From: Flemingiibacterium sp045636265
Lineage (GTDB): Bacteria; Bacillota; Clostridia; Oscillospirales; CAG-272
NCBI GenBank assembly: GCA_045636265.1
Contig: JAZTXD010000102.1
Coordinates: 1-64,000, forward strand
Direction of reading: 5' to 3'
Length of the DNA stretch: 64,000 nt
This document shows, one piece after another, positions 1-6,985 of the stretch. The notes beneath the pieces are model-generated. The model worked only from the letters and a program-made list of their open reading frames with translations. It did no database searches and had not been told where the DNA came from. Each line of letters begins with the position of its first letter. The stretch's first letter is position 1. The translations under genes were made by a program, and so were the position numbers.

Positions 1-1
1 G

Positions 2-241
2 AAGCTTTCGCATCTTCCCGTTGTGGCGGACCCGAGCCATGCCGGCGGTATAAGTTGGCTGGTTGAGCCGCTTGCACTCGCGGCTGTTGCTGCAGGTGCA
101 GACGGTATTATGATCGGGGTGCACAACGATCCCGCGAAGGCACTCTCCGACGGAAAGCAGTCATTAACTCCCGATCAGTTTGATGACGTTATGACAAAAA
201 TCAAAGCAATGCTCGCCGCGATGGGCAATAAAATCGGATAA
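2..241 (+). CDS. aroF: 3-deoxy-7-phosphoheptulonate (DAHP) synthase, C-terminal fragment
   Basis: This is the last 79 residues of a gene that begins before the window. The family condenses phosphoenolpyruvate and erythrose-4-phosphate, the first step of the shikimate pathway. The fragment carries the family motif VADPSHAGG and the C-terminal ALSDGKQSL segment, typical of the type I-beta (Bacillus/Thermotoga-like) enzymes. One position is odd: the family normally reads MIEVH, where the Glu is a metal ligand, but here it reads MIGVH because the codon is GGG instead of GAG or GAA. An intrinsic terminator follows directly. Family assignment is confident; activity is uncertain because of that substitution. 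The symbol is generic, since naming of this isoform varies. Confidence 0.88.
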   Translation, partial: KLSHLPVVADPSHAGGISWLVEPLALAAVAAGADGIMIGVHNDPAKALSDGKQSLTPDQFDDVMTKIKAMLAAMGNKIG

Positions 242-251
242 AAAACAAAAA

Positions 252-284
252 CCTCTTGGCGTATGCCAAGAGGTTTTGTATTTT
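252..284 (+). terminator. Rho-independent terminator after aroF
   Basis: A perfect 9-bp stem (CCTCTTGGC / GCCAAGAGG) with a GTAT loop is followed by TTTTGTATTTT. It lies between two convergent genes and has an A-rich left flank, so it may also terminate the opposing mrp transcript. Confidence 0.9.
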
Positions 285-286
285 AA

Positions 287-1144
287 TTAAAGCAAGGTTT
301 CCAGCTTTTCTGCTGCCTTGTCGAGATAATCGTTTTCCATCAGCTCAAGCATACCCTTGTCGCAGAGTGCTGCGAGGCGGGGATCAATAGGCATCTTCGC
401 GAGGATGTCATAGCCGAACTTTTCGGCAACCTCGGAAATGTGGCTCTCGCCGTAGATGTTGTAGTCCTTGCCGCAATCGGGGCACTTGAAGTAGGACATA
501 TTCTCAACAAGTCCGAGAACGGGAATGTTCATCATCTGTGCCATGTTTGCTGCCTTGGCAACTATCATGGAAACAAGCTCCTGGGGGCTGGTTACAATGA
601 TGATTCCGTCAAGCGGAATGGACTGGAACACGGTAAGCGGAACGTCGCCGGTTCCCGGAGGCATATCCACGAACATAAAGTCTACATCATCCCAGATAAC
701 GTCGGTCCAGAACTGCTTAACAGTTCCCGCGATTACGGGACCTCTCCATACGACGGGAGTGGTTTCCTCAGGGAGAAGAAGATTTACGCTCATCATTTTG
801 ATGCCGGTTTTGGATTCAAGCGGGAAAATACCGCCAGCACCGTCGCCGGTGACCTCACCCTTGACACCGAATGCCTTGGGGATAGAGGGACCTGTGATAT
901 CCGCATCGAGAATAGCGGTGCTGTGGCCGCGGCGGTTCATAAGCACTGAGAGCATGGATGTGACAATAGACTTGCCTACACCGCCCTTGCCGCTTACAAT
1001 GCCGATGACCTTTTTGATGTGTGACATCTCGTGAGGATTTTCGAGAAGACTCTTTTTTTCACGTGATGAGCAGCTAGCAGAGCAGGACGAGCAATCGTGA
1101 GTGCACGAGGACTCGGGCTTGCCCTTTTCGTCATCATAAATCAT
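287..1144 (-). CDS. mrp: Mrp/ApbC/NBP35-family iron-sulfur carrier ATPase
   Basis: This 285-residue P-loop ATPase belongs to the Mrp/ApbC/NBP35 family, cytosolic proteins that bind and transfer Fe-S clusters to target proteins. The deviant Walker A motif SGKGGVGKS lies at residues 51-59. A CPDC pair near residue 220 matches the cluster-binding CxxC of the family. The first 30 residues form a Cys-rich tail (CTHDCSSCSASC), as in NBP35-type members, probably a second cluster site. The ATG is preceded by AGAAAGGAG at good spacing. It appears monocistronic, with its own promoter and a shared terminator. Fe-S transfer is inferred from family knowledge. Confidence 0.93.
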   Translation of the reverse strand: MIYDDEKGKPESSCTHDCSSCSASCSSREKKSLLENPHEMSHIKKVIGIVSGKGGVGKSIVTSMLSVLMNRRGHSTAILDADITGPSIPKAFGVKGEVTGDGAGGIFPLESKTGIKMMSVNLLLPEETTPVVWRGPVIAGTVKQFWTDVIWDDVDFMFVDMPPGTGDVPLTVFQSIPLDGIIIVTSPQELVSMIVAKAANMAQMMNIPVLGLVENMSYFKCPDCGKDYNIYGESHISEVAEKFGYDILAKMPIDPRLAALCDKGMLELMENDYLDKAAEKLETLL

Positions 1145-1178
1145 TTAGAGATACTCCTTTCTAAAGTATACTGACAAT

Positions 1179-1207
1179 ATTATAACTCAAAAAAAACAAA
1201 AATGCAA
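1179..1207 (-). promoter_or_regulatory. Sigma-A type promoter of mrp
   Basis: On the minus strand a TTGCAT -35 box and a consensus TATAAT -10 box are separated by exactly 17 nt, about 35 nt upstream of the mrp start codon. Confidence 0.75.
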
Positions 1208-1242
1208 GTCTTTTTGCTTTTTAATGAAATTTTTACTCTTTG

Positions 1243-1271
1243 TTGAATATTTAGGGTAGAATGTATATGAT
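1243..1271 (+). promoter_or_regulatory. Probable promoter of the zinc-ribbon membrane protein gene
   Basis: TTGAAT, a 17-nt spacer and TATGAT lie about 48 nt before the TTG start. The match is moderate. Confidence 0.5.
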
Positions 1272-1318
1272 TTTTGGCGTATAATTCTCTGTAGTATATT
1301 ATTTGGAGTGATGTTATT

Positions 1319-1753
1319 TTGAAAAACTTTCTCTACAGAGTGGGAGCGGCACTCTCAAGATTCTTTTACGGCAGAAATGGTATTGACACGCTTTGTTATG
1401 CAATGCTGATATGCTCGATGATACTCTCTCTTGCTTCATCGCTGGTATCAATAAAATATCTTGTTGTGTCGTGGGTAATCCATCTGTTATCAAGTATACT
1501 GCTTGTGTGGATGGTTTTTCGCATGCTTTCAAAAAACAGGCAGGCAAGATATAAAGAAAACATGAAGTTTCTCGGCATCTGGAACAAAATCAAAAAGTGG
1601 TTCAAGCTTCAGAAAAACCGCATTAAGGATATAAAAACGCATCGCTATTTCGCCTGCCCCAATTGCAAAAACAATCTGCGTGTACCGAAGGGCAGGGGGG
1701 AGATAACAATAACCTGTCCCGTTTGCAAAACAAGATTTGACCGCAAAACTTAA
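1319..1753 (+). CDS. Small membrane protein with C-terminal zinc ribbon
   Basis: This 144-residue protein has two hydrophobic segments (about residues 25-45 and 48-68), a Lys/Arg-rich cytoplasmic stretch and a C-terminal CPNC...CPVC pair (about residues 113-138) that looks like a zinc ribbon. I do not recognise a named family. Rhomboid-associated or quality-control zinc-ribbon membrane proteins have a similar layout, but no function can be assigned. Translation probably starts at TTG: GGAG lies 10 nt upstream, and the nearer ATG at 1311 runs into a stop after three codons. The gene is flanked by its own promoter and terminator, so it is probably monocistronic. Confidence 0.7.
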   Translation: MKNFLYRVGAALSRFFYGRNGIDTLCYAMLICSMILSLASSLVSIKYLVVSWVIHLLSSILLVWMVFRMLSKNRQARYKENMKFLGIWNKIKKWFKLQKNRIKDIKTHRYFACPNCKNNLRVPKGRGEITITCPVCKTRFDRKT

Positions 1754-1760
1754 TATTTTC

Positions 1761-1794
1761 ACCGCCGCAAAAATGCGGCGGTATTTCTTTTTAT
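1761..1794 (+). terminator. Rho-independent terminator after the zinc-ribbon gene
   Basis: A 9-bp GC-rich stem (ACCGCCGCA / TGCGGCGGT) with an AAAA loop is followed by a U-rich tail (ATTTCTTTTTAT). Confidence 0.88.
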
Positions 1795-1837
1795 GCTGTG
1801 AATTTGTGTACATAAAATTAAAATTTGCGAAATTTCC

Positions 1838-1866
1838 TTGAATATGTTAAAATAATGTGTTACAAT
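1838..1866 (+). promoter_or_regulatory. Promoter of rimM-trmD
   Basis: TTGAAT, a 17-nt spacer and TACAAT lie about 54 nt upstream of the TTG start of rimM. Confidence 0.7.
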
Positions 1867-1919
1867 ATATAGTGGTTAATTGTATACATGCGTACAAACG
1901 CGGCTTGGAGGACATTACC

Positions 1920-2456
1920 TTGAAAGAAAAATATCTTGAATGCGGAAAGATAATAAATACTCACGGAGTACGCGGTGCGTGCAAGGTGGAGTCTTGGTGC
2001 GACAGTGCAGAGGTGCTTTGCGGCATCAAAACCCTTTACTACAAAAAGAAAGACGAATACATTTCTCTTGAGGTAACAAAGGCGTCCGTTCACAAGGGCT
2101 GTGCGCTTATATATTTCTACGGTATAGATTCAATAGAGGCGGCGTCGCTTCTCAAAAACCGTGTTATATATGCCGACCGCGACGATATCGAGCTTGACGA
2201 TGACCGCGTTTTCGTTGCTGATATCATAGGACTTCCCGTATTCGATGAAAACACGGGTAAGCAGCTCGGCGTACTCGCGGATTATATTGAGAGTGTTGCT
2301 TCCGACCTTTTCATTGTAAAAACGGATGACGGAAAGGAAGTTTTGGTTCCGGCGGTGGACGAGTTCATCGGTCATATAGACGACGACGGAATATATCTTC
2401 GTCCGATTCCCGGAATGTTTGACGACGGCGCGGAGGTTGTCACCAATGAGATTTGA
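1920..2456 (+). CDS. rimM: Ribosome maturation factor RimM
   Basis: RimM (178 residues) binds ribosomal protein S19 and assists 30S subunit assembly. The N-terminal beta-barrel begins with the family signature GKIINTHGVRGACKV, and the C-terminal PRC-barrel half contains the DIIGLPVFDE segment. The TTG at 1920 is chosen because GGAGG lies 8 nt upstream and the protein then begins as RimM proteins usually do. An upstream ATG in frame would add 21 residues without similarity. The gene overlaps trmD by 11 nt, the common rimM-trmD pairing that couples ribosome assembly to tRNA modification. Confidence 0.95.
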   Translation: MKEKYLECGKIINTHGVRGACKVESWCDSAEVLCGIKTLYYKKKDEYISLEVTKASVHKGCALIYFYGIDSIEAASLLKNRVIYADRDDIELDDDRVFVADIIGLPVFDENTGKQLGVLADYIESVASDLFIVKTDDGKEVLVPAVDEFIGHIDDDGIYLRPIPGMFDDGAEVVTNEI

Positions 2457-3171
2457 CATAATGACGCTTTTTCCCGACGTTGTCGATTCGGTGCTTTCTT
2501 CGAGCATTATCGGCAGGGCGCAGGAAGGCGGTCTTGTGGAGATTCACTCTCACAACATACGCGATTTTTCCGAAAATAAGCACAGACGTGTAGATGATAC
2601 GCCGTACGGCGGCGGAATGGGGATGCTCATGAGCGCCGTTCCGATATACGGGTGCTATAAATCAATTATAGATTCGCAAAACGCAGGCGAAAACGTCAAA
2701 AGACGTGTTATATACATGTCGCCGCGCGGCAAGGTTTTAACGCAAAGGCATGCGTATGAGCTTACCAAATACGATAATATTATCATCCTCTGCGGTCACT
2801 ACGAGGGCGTGGATGAGCGCATAATCGAGGAGATCGTGGATGAGGAGCTGTCTATCGGTGACTATGTCCTCACCGGCGGCGAGCTTCCTGCGTGTGTGCT
2901 TGTTGACTGTGTGTCGAGAATGCTTGACGGCGTTCTCACGAACGAGGACTGTTGGCGCGGCGAGAGCATCGCATCGGGCATGCTCGAATATCCGCAGTAC
3001 ACGCGCCCGTACGATTTTCACGGTAAGCTGGTTCCGGACGTGCTTCTTTCCGGACACCATGCGAACATAGAAAAATGGCGCCGTGAAGAGGCGCTCAAAA
3101 AGACGCGCGAATGCCGCCCTGACTTACTTTGCGGCGAGGGCGTCGGAATAGATAAGGACAGCGAAGATTAG
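2446..3171 (+). CDS. trmD: tRNA (guanine-N1-)-methyltransferase TrmD
   Basis: TrmD (241 residues) makes m1G37 in tRNAs with G36-G37, preventing +1 frameshifting, and uses S-adenosylmethionine in a trefoil-knot fold. It starts with the typical MRFDIMTLFPD. It contains YGGGMGML near residue 60, the knot motif LCGHYEGVDER near residue 115 and IGDYVLTGGE near residue 135. The ATG within the end of rimM is preferred, since GGAGG lies 9 nt upstream. Length and order match the family exactly. Confidence 0.97.
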   Translation: MRFDIMTLFPDVVDSVLSSSIIGRAQEGGLVEIHSHNIRDFSENKHRRVDDTPYGGGMGMLMSAVPIYGCYKSIIDSQNAGENVKRRVIYMSPRGKVLTQRHAYELTKYDNIIILCGHYEGVDERIIEEIVDEELSIGDYVLTGGELPACVLVDCVSRMLDGVLTNEDCWRGESIASGMLEYPQYTRPYDFHGKLVPDVLLSGHHANIEKWRREEALKKTRECRPDLLCGEGVGIDKDSED

Positions 3172-3224
3172 GCTGTGGGCTTATACTTCGCATGTGCAAA
3201 TAAACTAAAAAGGAGGCCTGCCGT

Positions 3225-5126
3225 TTGAATAAAACAAATGACTCAGGGAAAAAACGCTCACGTGTCAAGCGTGCGTTTGGTTCATCTGTTATATTTTCGG
3301 CGCTTGGACGGTTTTCCGAGTGGATATATAAAAAGCTTGAATCGGGTATAGTCGGCGGAATTTTCACCGCTTACACCAAAGAAGAAAAAGCTGTTGGCGA
3401 GAGCATGATAGCGAAGGGCGTGAAAAAGCTTGATGCTTCGGGCAGAGCCGTGATCCCCCTCAAACGTAAAATTGCTCAGGCGACCGAAAACAGTGCTGTA
3501 CTCGGTGCATTGCGGCATATGCTGGATTCACTTCTCTTCAGCTCAATAAAATCGTATGGCATATTTATATTCTCCGCATCACTTTACAGTGCGATAGCCT
3601 ATCTTTTCCACATTTTATATTTCAAAGACCTCATATTCGGACTTGAACAGATAATTGTGCTCGTTGGGATGCTCATATCGTCGGTTATGATGATATCCTC
3701 GCGACATACTCTTGCGAGCGCGCTTGTATCAAGCCCCATTGCGAGATTTGTTCTCTTTGGCATTATAGGACTTCGCACGGAAACTTTTGAGAAGAACAAG
3801 ACTGTTGCGGACAGATTCAATGTACCGTTTGTTGCGGGACTTATATTTGGAGTCCTTTCGTTTTTTATGCAGCCTATAGTCTTGATTCTTTCAATAATCG
3901 CAGTCGCGGTGGCATATGCCGTTCTTATAAAACCTGAGTTTGGCGTTGTTTTAATATTTGCGGCATTGCCGTTCGCATCTGCTGAGATGCTTGCTGCGGC
4001 GGTTATATACACAGCCGTATGCTTCTTTATAAAGGTCATGAGAGGAAAGCGTTCGGTTAAGATCGATCTGGTTGACGGTACGGTGCTTACATTTATGCTG
4101 CTTATGGCATTTGGAGGGCTTGTTTCAATCTCGGGTGAGAGCATCCGCTCGGCGTTGGTGTACTGTGTGTTTTTGCTGGGATATTTCCTCGTTGTAAACC
4201 TTGTTCGCCTTAAAGAATGGATAGTGAAGTGTATTGCTGCGGTTATTTCCTCGTGTACTGTAGTTGCAATGTACGGACTTTACCAGATTTTCTTCGGAGT
4301 CGGTGATGCTGTTTGGGAAACGAAATCACTGCTTGTAGGTATCACTGCACAGGTGGCTTCCACCTTTGAAACTCCCAATGTGCTTGGTGAGTATCTCATC
4401 ACGGTGATTCCGCTAACGATTGCGGCACTTATTGTTACAAAGAATTCGCGTGTGCGATTTGCGCTTATGTGCTCGTTGTTAGTATCAATAGGATGTCTTG
4501 TCAGCACATGGACAGTTTGTGCATGGGTTGGACTTCTTATAGGTGTTGTAAGCTTCTTTATGATGTACAGCCGCAAAACGGTTGTTGCCCTTATATTCGG
4601 TGGGGGAGCTGTTGCCGTTCTGCCGCTTATACTTCCACAGAATATAGTTAACGGGGTTATAAACATCGGGCGCGTGCATGATGCCTCAACTGCGTACCTT
4701 GTGGATCTTTGGCGAGGTGTTTGGAATATTCTCGGTAGTCATTGGCAAAGCGGTGTGGGAATCGGTGAGGATGCATTTGTTAAAACATACAGTACGTATA
4801 CTCAGTCGATACTTGAATATGCTCCTCATGCTCACAATTTGTATCTTCAGATATTTGTTGAACTTGGAATTGTCGGACTTACCGTGTTTGTCATAACCAT
4901 GTTTGTCTGGGCGCAGAGCTGTTTTGAACTGCATACAGCAGAAAAGAGAAATGAACGTCTTTATTCAAGTGCTCTGCTTTGCTCCGTTTTCTCAGTGCTC
5001 ACACTGGGGATAACGGATTATGTATGGTATGATTACCGTTTATTCCTTATGTTTTGGCTGATTATCGGTCTTTCATGTGCTGTACGCAAAACGCTCAATT
5101 CAACAAAACCGGACGAAATTATTTAA
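3225..5126 (+). CDS. O-antigen ligase/polymerase-like (Wzy_C-type) polytopic membrane protein
   Basis: This 633-residue protein has about 12 predicted membrane segments from residue 100 onward, after a roughly 90-residue basic N-terminal cytoplasmic region. Near residue 540 it has HAHNLYLQIFVELGIVG, the classic His-containing segment of the WaaL/Wzy_C superfamily, preceded by a large extracellular loop. Members ligate or polymerise lipid-linked glycans at the outer face of the membrane. In a Gram-positive the glycan acceptor cannot be deduced. The TTG start is supported by AGGAGG 8 nt upstream. The two following genes may be co-expressed, but a 122-nt gap without a terminator separates them. 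Confidence 0.8.
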   Translation: MNKTNDSGKKRSRVKRAFGSSVIFSALGRFSEWIYKKLESGIVGGIFTAYTKEEKAVGESMIAKGVKKLDASGRAVIPLKRKIAQATENSAVLGALRHMLDSLLFSSIKSYGIFIFSASLYSAIAYLFHILYFKDLIFGLEQIIVLVGMLISSVMMISSRHTLASALVSSPIARFVLFGIIGLRTETFEKNKTVADRFNVPFVAGLIFGVLSFFMQPIVLILSIIAVAVAYAVLIKPEFGVVLIFAALPFASAEMLAAAVIYTAVCFFIKVMRGKRSVKIDLVDGTVLTFMLLMAFGGLVSISGESIRSALVYCVFLLGYFLVVNLVRLKEWIVKCIAAVISSCTVVAMYGLYQIFFGVGDAVWETKSLLVGITAQVASTFETPNVLGEYLITVIPLTIAALIVTKNSRVRFALMCSLLVSIGCLVSTWTVCAWVGLLIGVVSFFMMYSRKTVVALIFGGGAVAVLPLILPQNIVNGVINIGRVHDASTAYLVDLWRGVWNILGSHWQSGVGIGEDAFVKTYSTYTQSILEYAPHAHNLYLQIFVELGIVGLTVFVITMFVWAQSCFELHTAEKRNERLYSSALLCSVFSVLTLGITDYVWYDYRLFLMFWLIIGLSCAVRKTLNSTKPDEII

Positions 5127-5248
5127 AGTGGAATTATAAGAAAAACGTGTGCTTGTTCAAACTTTGACATAAGAAACGCCCAAAGGGTGAGAAAGGATGC
5201 ACTTTAACTGCGGTAGTTTAATTGCGGTAAAAGTTGTGGTATTGAATT

Positions 5249-5773
5249 ATGGGGATTTCCCAAAAGAAACGCAGATTTAATGTTGTTGATGCAGTTATAA
5301 TAATTATGATAGCTGCTGTAATAGCTGTTGCTGTACTGTTTTTCCGTACGGATATTTTCCGAAATGACGGGGGGGAAAATGACGGCGGTTTATCCGGAGT
5401 TCTTGTGCCTGTTGAGTACGAAATTCAATTTCGCGGGATACGTGACGAATTTGCCGACAACTTTATTGTCGGAGATAATGTTGTGGATACCGTCAAGCAT
5501 GTAAAGCTCGGACAGATAATAGCCGTTGATGTTACCGATGCGGTATATGTCGGCAGCAATTTGCTCACAGGTGAGCTTGTTTCCTCAGACTATCCGGGAT
5601 ATTCAGATGTCACCGTTACGGTAAGTGTTAATGCAGCCGTAGGCGATGACGGCAGATACTATATTGGCGGCGAGTATGATTTGTCTGTCGGGACTTTAGT
5701 GGCTATGCGCACCCCGAACTATACCGGAACAGCCTACTGTACGCAAATAAGACAGCTTGAAGGAGAAAAATAA
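5249..5773 (+). CDS. Single-pass membrane protein, DUF4330-like (copy 1)
   Basis: This 174-residue protein has a short basic N-terminus, one membrane helix (about residues 13-32) that begins NVVDAVIIIMI, and an extracytoplasmic beta-rich domain. The pattern Asn-x-x-Asp at the start of the helix and the overall layout recall DUF4330 proteins, whose function is unknown. It is a paralogue in architecture of the next gene, which it overlaps by one base (TAATG). The position after an O-antigen-ligase-like gene suggests a role in surface glycan export or assembly, but this is only context. The ribosome binding site is weak. Upstream (5127-5248) I see three loose TGYGGTA repeats and nothing firmer. 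Confidence 0.65.
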   Translation: MGISQKKRRFNVVDAVIIIMIAAVIAVAVLFFRTDIFRNDGGENDGGLSGVLVPVEYEIQFRGIRDEFADNFIVGDNVVDTVKHVKLGQIIAVDVTDAVYVGSNLLTGELVSSDYPGYSDVTVTVSVNAAVGDDGRYYIGGEYDLSVGTLVAMRTPNYTGTAYCTQIRQLEGEK

Positions 5774-6303
5774 TGAACGAGAATACAAATGTAAAAATCA
5801 AGAAAACAAAGGGGTTTAAACCTAATATTATTGATTTCCTCGTTGTTGTTGCAATAATTGCTGTAATAGCCGGTATTGCTTCAAGAGCAATACTTAAATA
5901 CTCAAGCACCGATGACAAAAATGCATCTTTGACTTTTGAGAGTGCGCGAGTTTCTTTCCGCCTTGCGGATGTCGGTGATAGCACTGCGGAGTATTTTAAT
6001 AACGGTGATGAGTTTTTCAGTATCTCGCACGAGAGTATGTTTGGAACACTTGAAACATTTCAGACTAATCCCGCGGAGATATATGTAGCCGATCAGGAGG
6101 GAATACTCCACAAACAAGAGGCGATAAATGACCGTGTGGATATGACGGGAACATTTATAAGCGAGGGCGTTTTCACAGAGGACGGTTTTATGCTTCAGGG
6201 TGGTGGATATCTCATTCCGAATTCCGAAGTTTACGTGAAAAGTGCTAGCGTAACAGCATATATCCTTATAACTGAAGTTGAAAGAATTACATCTGCAGAA
6301 TAA
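5773..6303 (+). CDS. Single-pass membrane protein, DUF4330-like (copy 2)
   Basis: This 176-residue protein has the same plan as the preceding gene: a Lys-rich start, then NIIDFLVVVAIIAVIAGIA as a single membrane helix (about residues 16-38), then an outside domain of about 135 residues rich in beta strands. Its ATG overlaps the stop of copy 1, with AGGAG just upstream, so the two are almost certainly translated together and may form a heteromer. A strong terminator closes the unit. No catalytic motif is visible and the function is unknown. Confidence 0.65.
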   Translation: MNENTNVKIKKTKGFKPNIIDFLVVVAIIAVIAGIASRAILKYSSTDDKNASLTFESARVSFRLADVGDSTAEYFNNGDEFFSISHESMFGTLETFQTNPAEIYVADQEGILHKQEAINDRVDMTGTFISEGVFTEDGFMLQGGGYLIPNSEVYVKSASVTAYILITEVERITSAE

Positions 6304-6307
6304 TAAA

Positions 6308-6336
6308 AGGTTGTCCGCTTTGGCGGACAACTTTTC
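6308..6336 (+). terminator. Rho-independent terminator after the DUF4330-like pair
   Basis: A 9-bp perfect stem (GTTGTCCGC / GCGGACAAC), extended by a G-U and an A-U pair, with a TTTG loop, leads into CTTTT. It starts a few nt after the stop codon. Confidence 0.88.
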
Positions 6337-6432
6337 CATATTATGTAAAAATAACTGCATTTGTGCACAAAAACATTTGAAAATTACATATAAACGAGGC
6401 TTGCAGAGTCAAATTTATATGCAAAAAAACTA

Positions 6433-6461
6433 TTGATTTTATTTTTGAAAAATGATATACT
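6433..6461 (+). promoter_or_regulatory. Promoter of ptsH
   Basis: TTGATT, a 17-nt spacer and TATACT lie about 120 nt upstream of ptsH. A TATAAT also overlaps slightly downstream (6461-6466) but has no matching -35 box at normal spacing. Confidence 0.6.
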
Positions 6462-6489
6462 ATAATTGGTATAGTAACAGAATGTTTTG

Positions 6490-6519
6490 CGGCGGTTGGC
6501 TATTGATTTGCCGATGCCG
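6490..6519 (+). promoter_or_regulatory. Stem-loop in the ptsH 5' leader
   Basis: Ten paired bases with one bulged G (CGGCGGTTGGC against GCCGATGCCG, including two G-U pairs) close a 9-nt loop inside the roughly 110-nt leader between the ptsH promoter and start codon. It has no U-run, so it is not a terminator. It could affect RNA stability or translation; its role is unknown. Confidence 0.4.
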
Positions 6520-6578
6520 ATAAATATTTGGAATAAATCTGTGTGAACAACTCATTTTAATATTTAGGAGAGAATGAT

Positions 6579-6842
6579 ATGATATCTCGTAACGTAACTA
6601 TTCAGAATAATGTTGGCCTTCACGCAAGACCCGCAACATTTTTTATTCAGAAGGCAAACTCTTTCCACAGCTCTCTTTGGGTTGAGAAGGAAGACAGACG
6701 CGTAAACGCGAAGAGCCTTCTCGGCGTGCTTTCTCTCGGAATCACCAAGGGAATGACCATCACTCTTATCGCTGACGGAAGCGACGAAAATGAGGCTCTC
6801 GACGGTCTTTGCGAGCTTATTGACACCGGTTTCGGTGACTGA
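6579..6842 (+). CDS. ptsH: HPr phosphocarrier protein
   Basis: HPr (87 residues) carries phosphate from enzyme I to the sugar-specific EIIA domains of the phosphotransferase system. The active His is at residue 15 in GLHARPA, and the regulatory Ser at residue 46 in KSLLGVLSLGI. The latter is the HPr-kinase site, which in Firmicutes links HPr to CcpA-mediated catabolite repression. Length and motifs are standard. It stands alone here with its own promoter and a likely terminator, with no ptsI nearby. A regulatory (Crh-like) role is unlikely because His15 is present. Confidence 0.95.
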   Translation: MISRNVTIQNNVGLHARPATFFIQKANSFHSSLWVEKEDRRVNAKSLLGVLSLGITKGMTITLIADGSDENEALDGLCELIDTGFGD

Positions 6843-6908
6843 TAACGCGCCACCAAAGCGTTTTGAGTTGAAAGAGCTGCATGCTCTTTCTGTTGGAATA
6901 ATAGTTGT

Positions 6909-6958
6909 GACGAGTCGCGGTGTGGAATGGCAACGGGGACTCGTCTTTGCTTTCTTTT
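6909..6958 (+). terminator. Probable terminator after ptsH
   Basis: An 8-bp perfect stem (GACGAGTC / GACTCGTC) closes a 21-nt loop and is followed by TTTGCTTTCTTTT. The large loop lowers certainty. It ends 27 nt before the chosen uvrC start. Confidence 0.6.
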
Positions 6959-6985
6959 AAAACAAACGGTGTGGGGAAACGGTGT

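Noticed and set aside
5209..5241. Three TGYGGTA repeats before the first DUF4330-like gene
   Set aside because: They are short and unevenly spaced (14 and 12 nt), and could occur by chance in AT-rich sequence; no promoter is linked to them.
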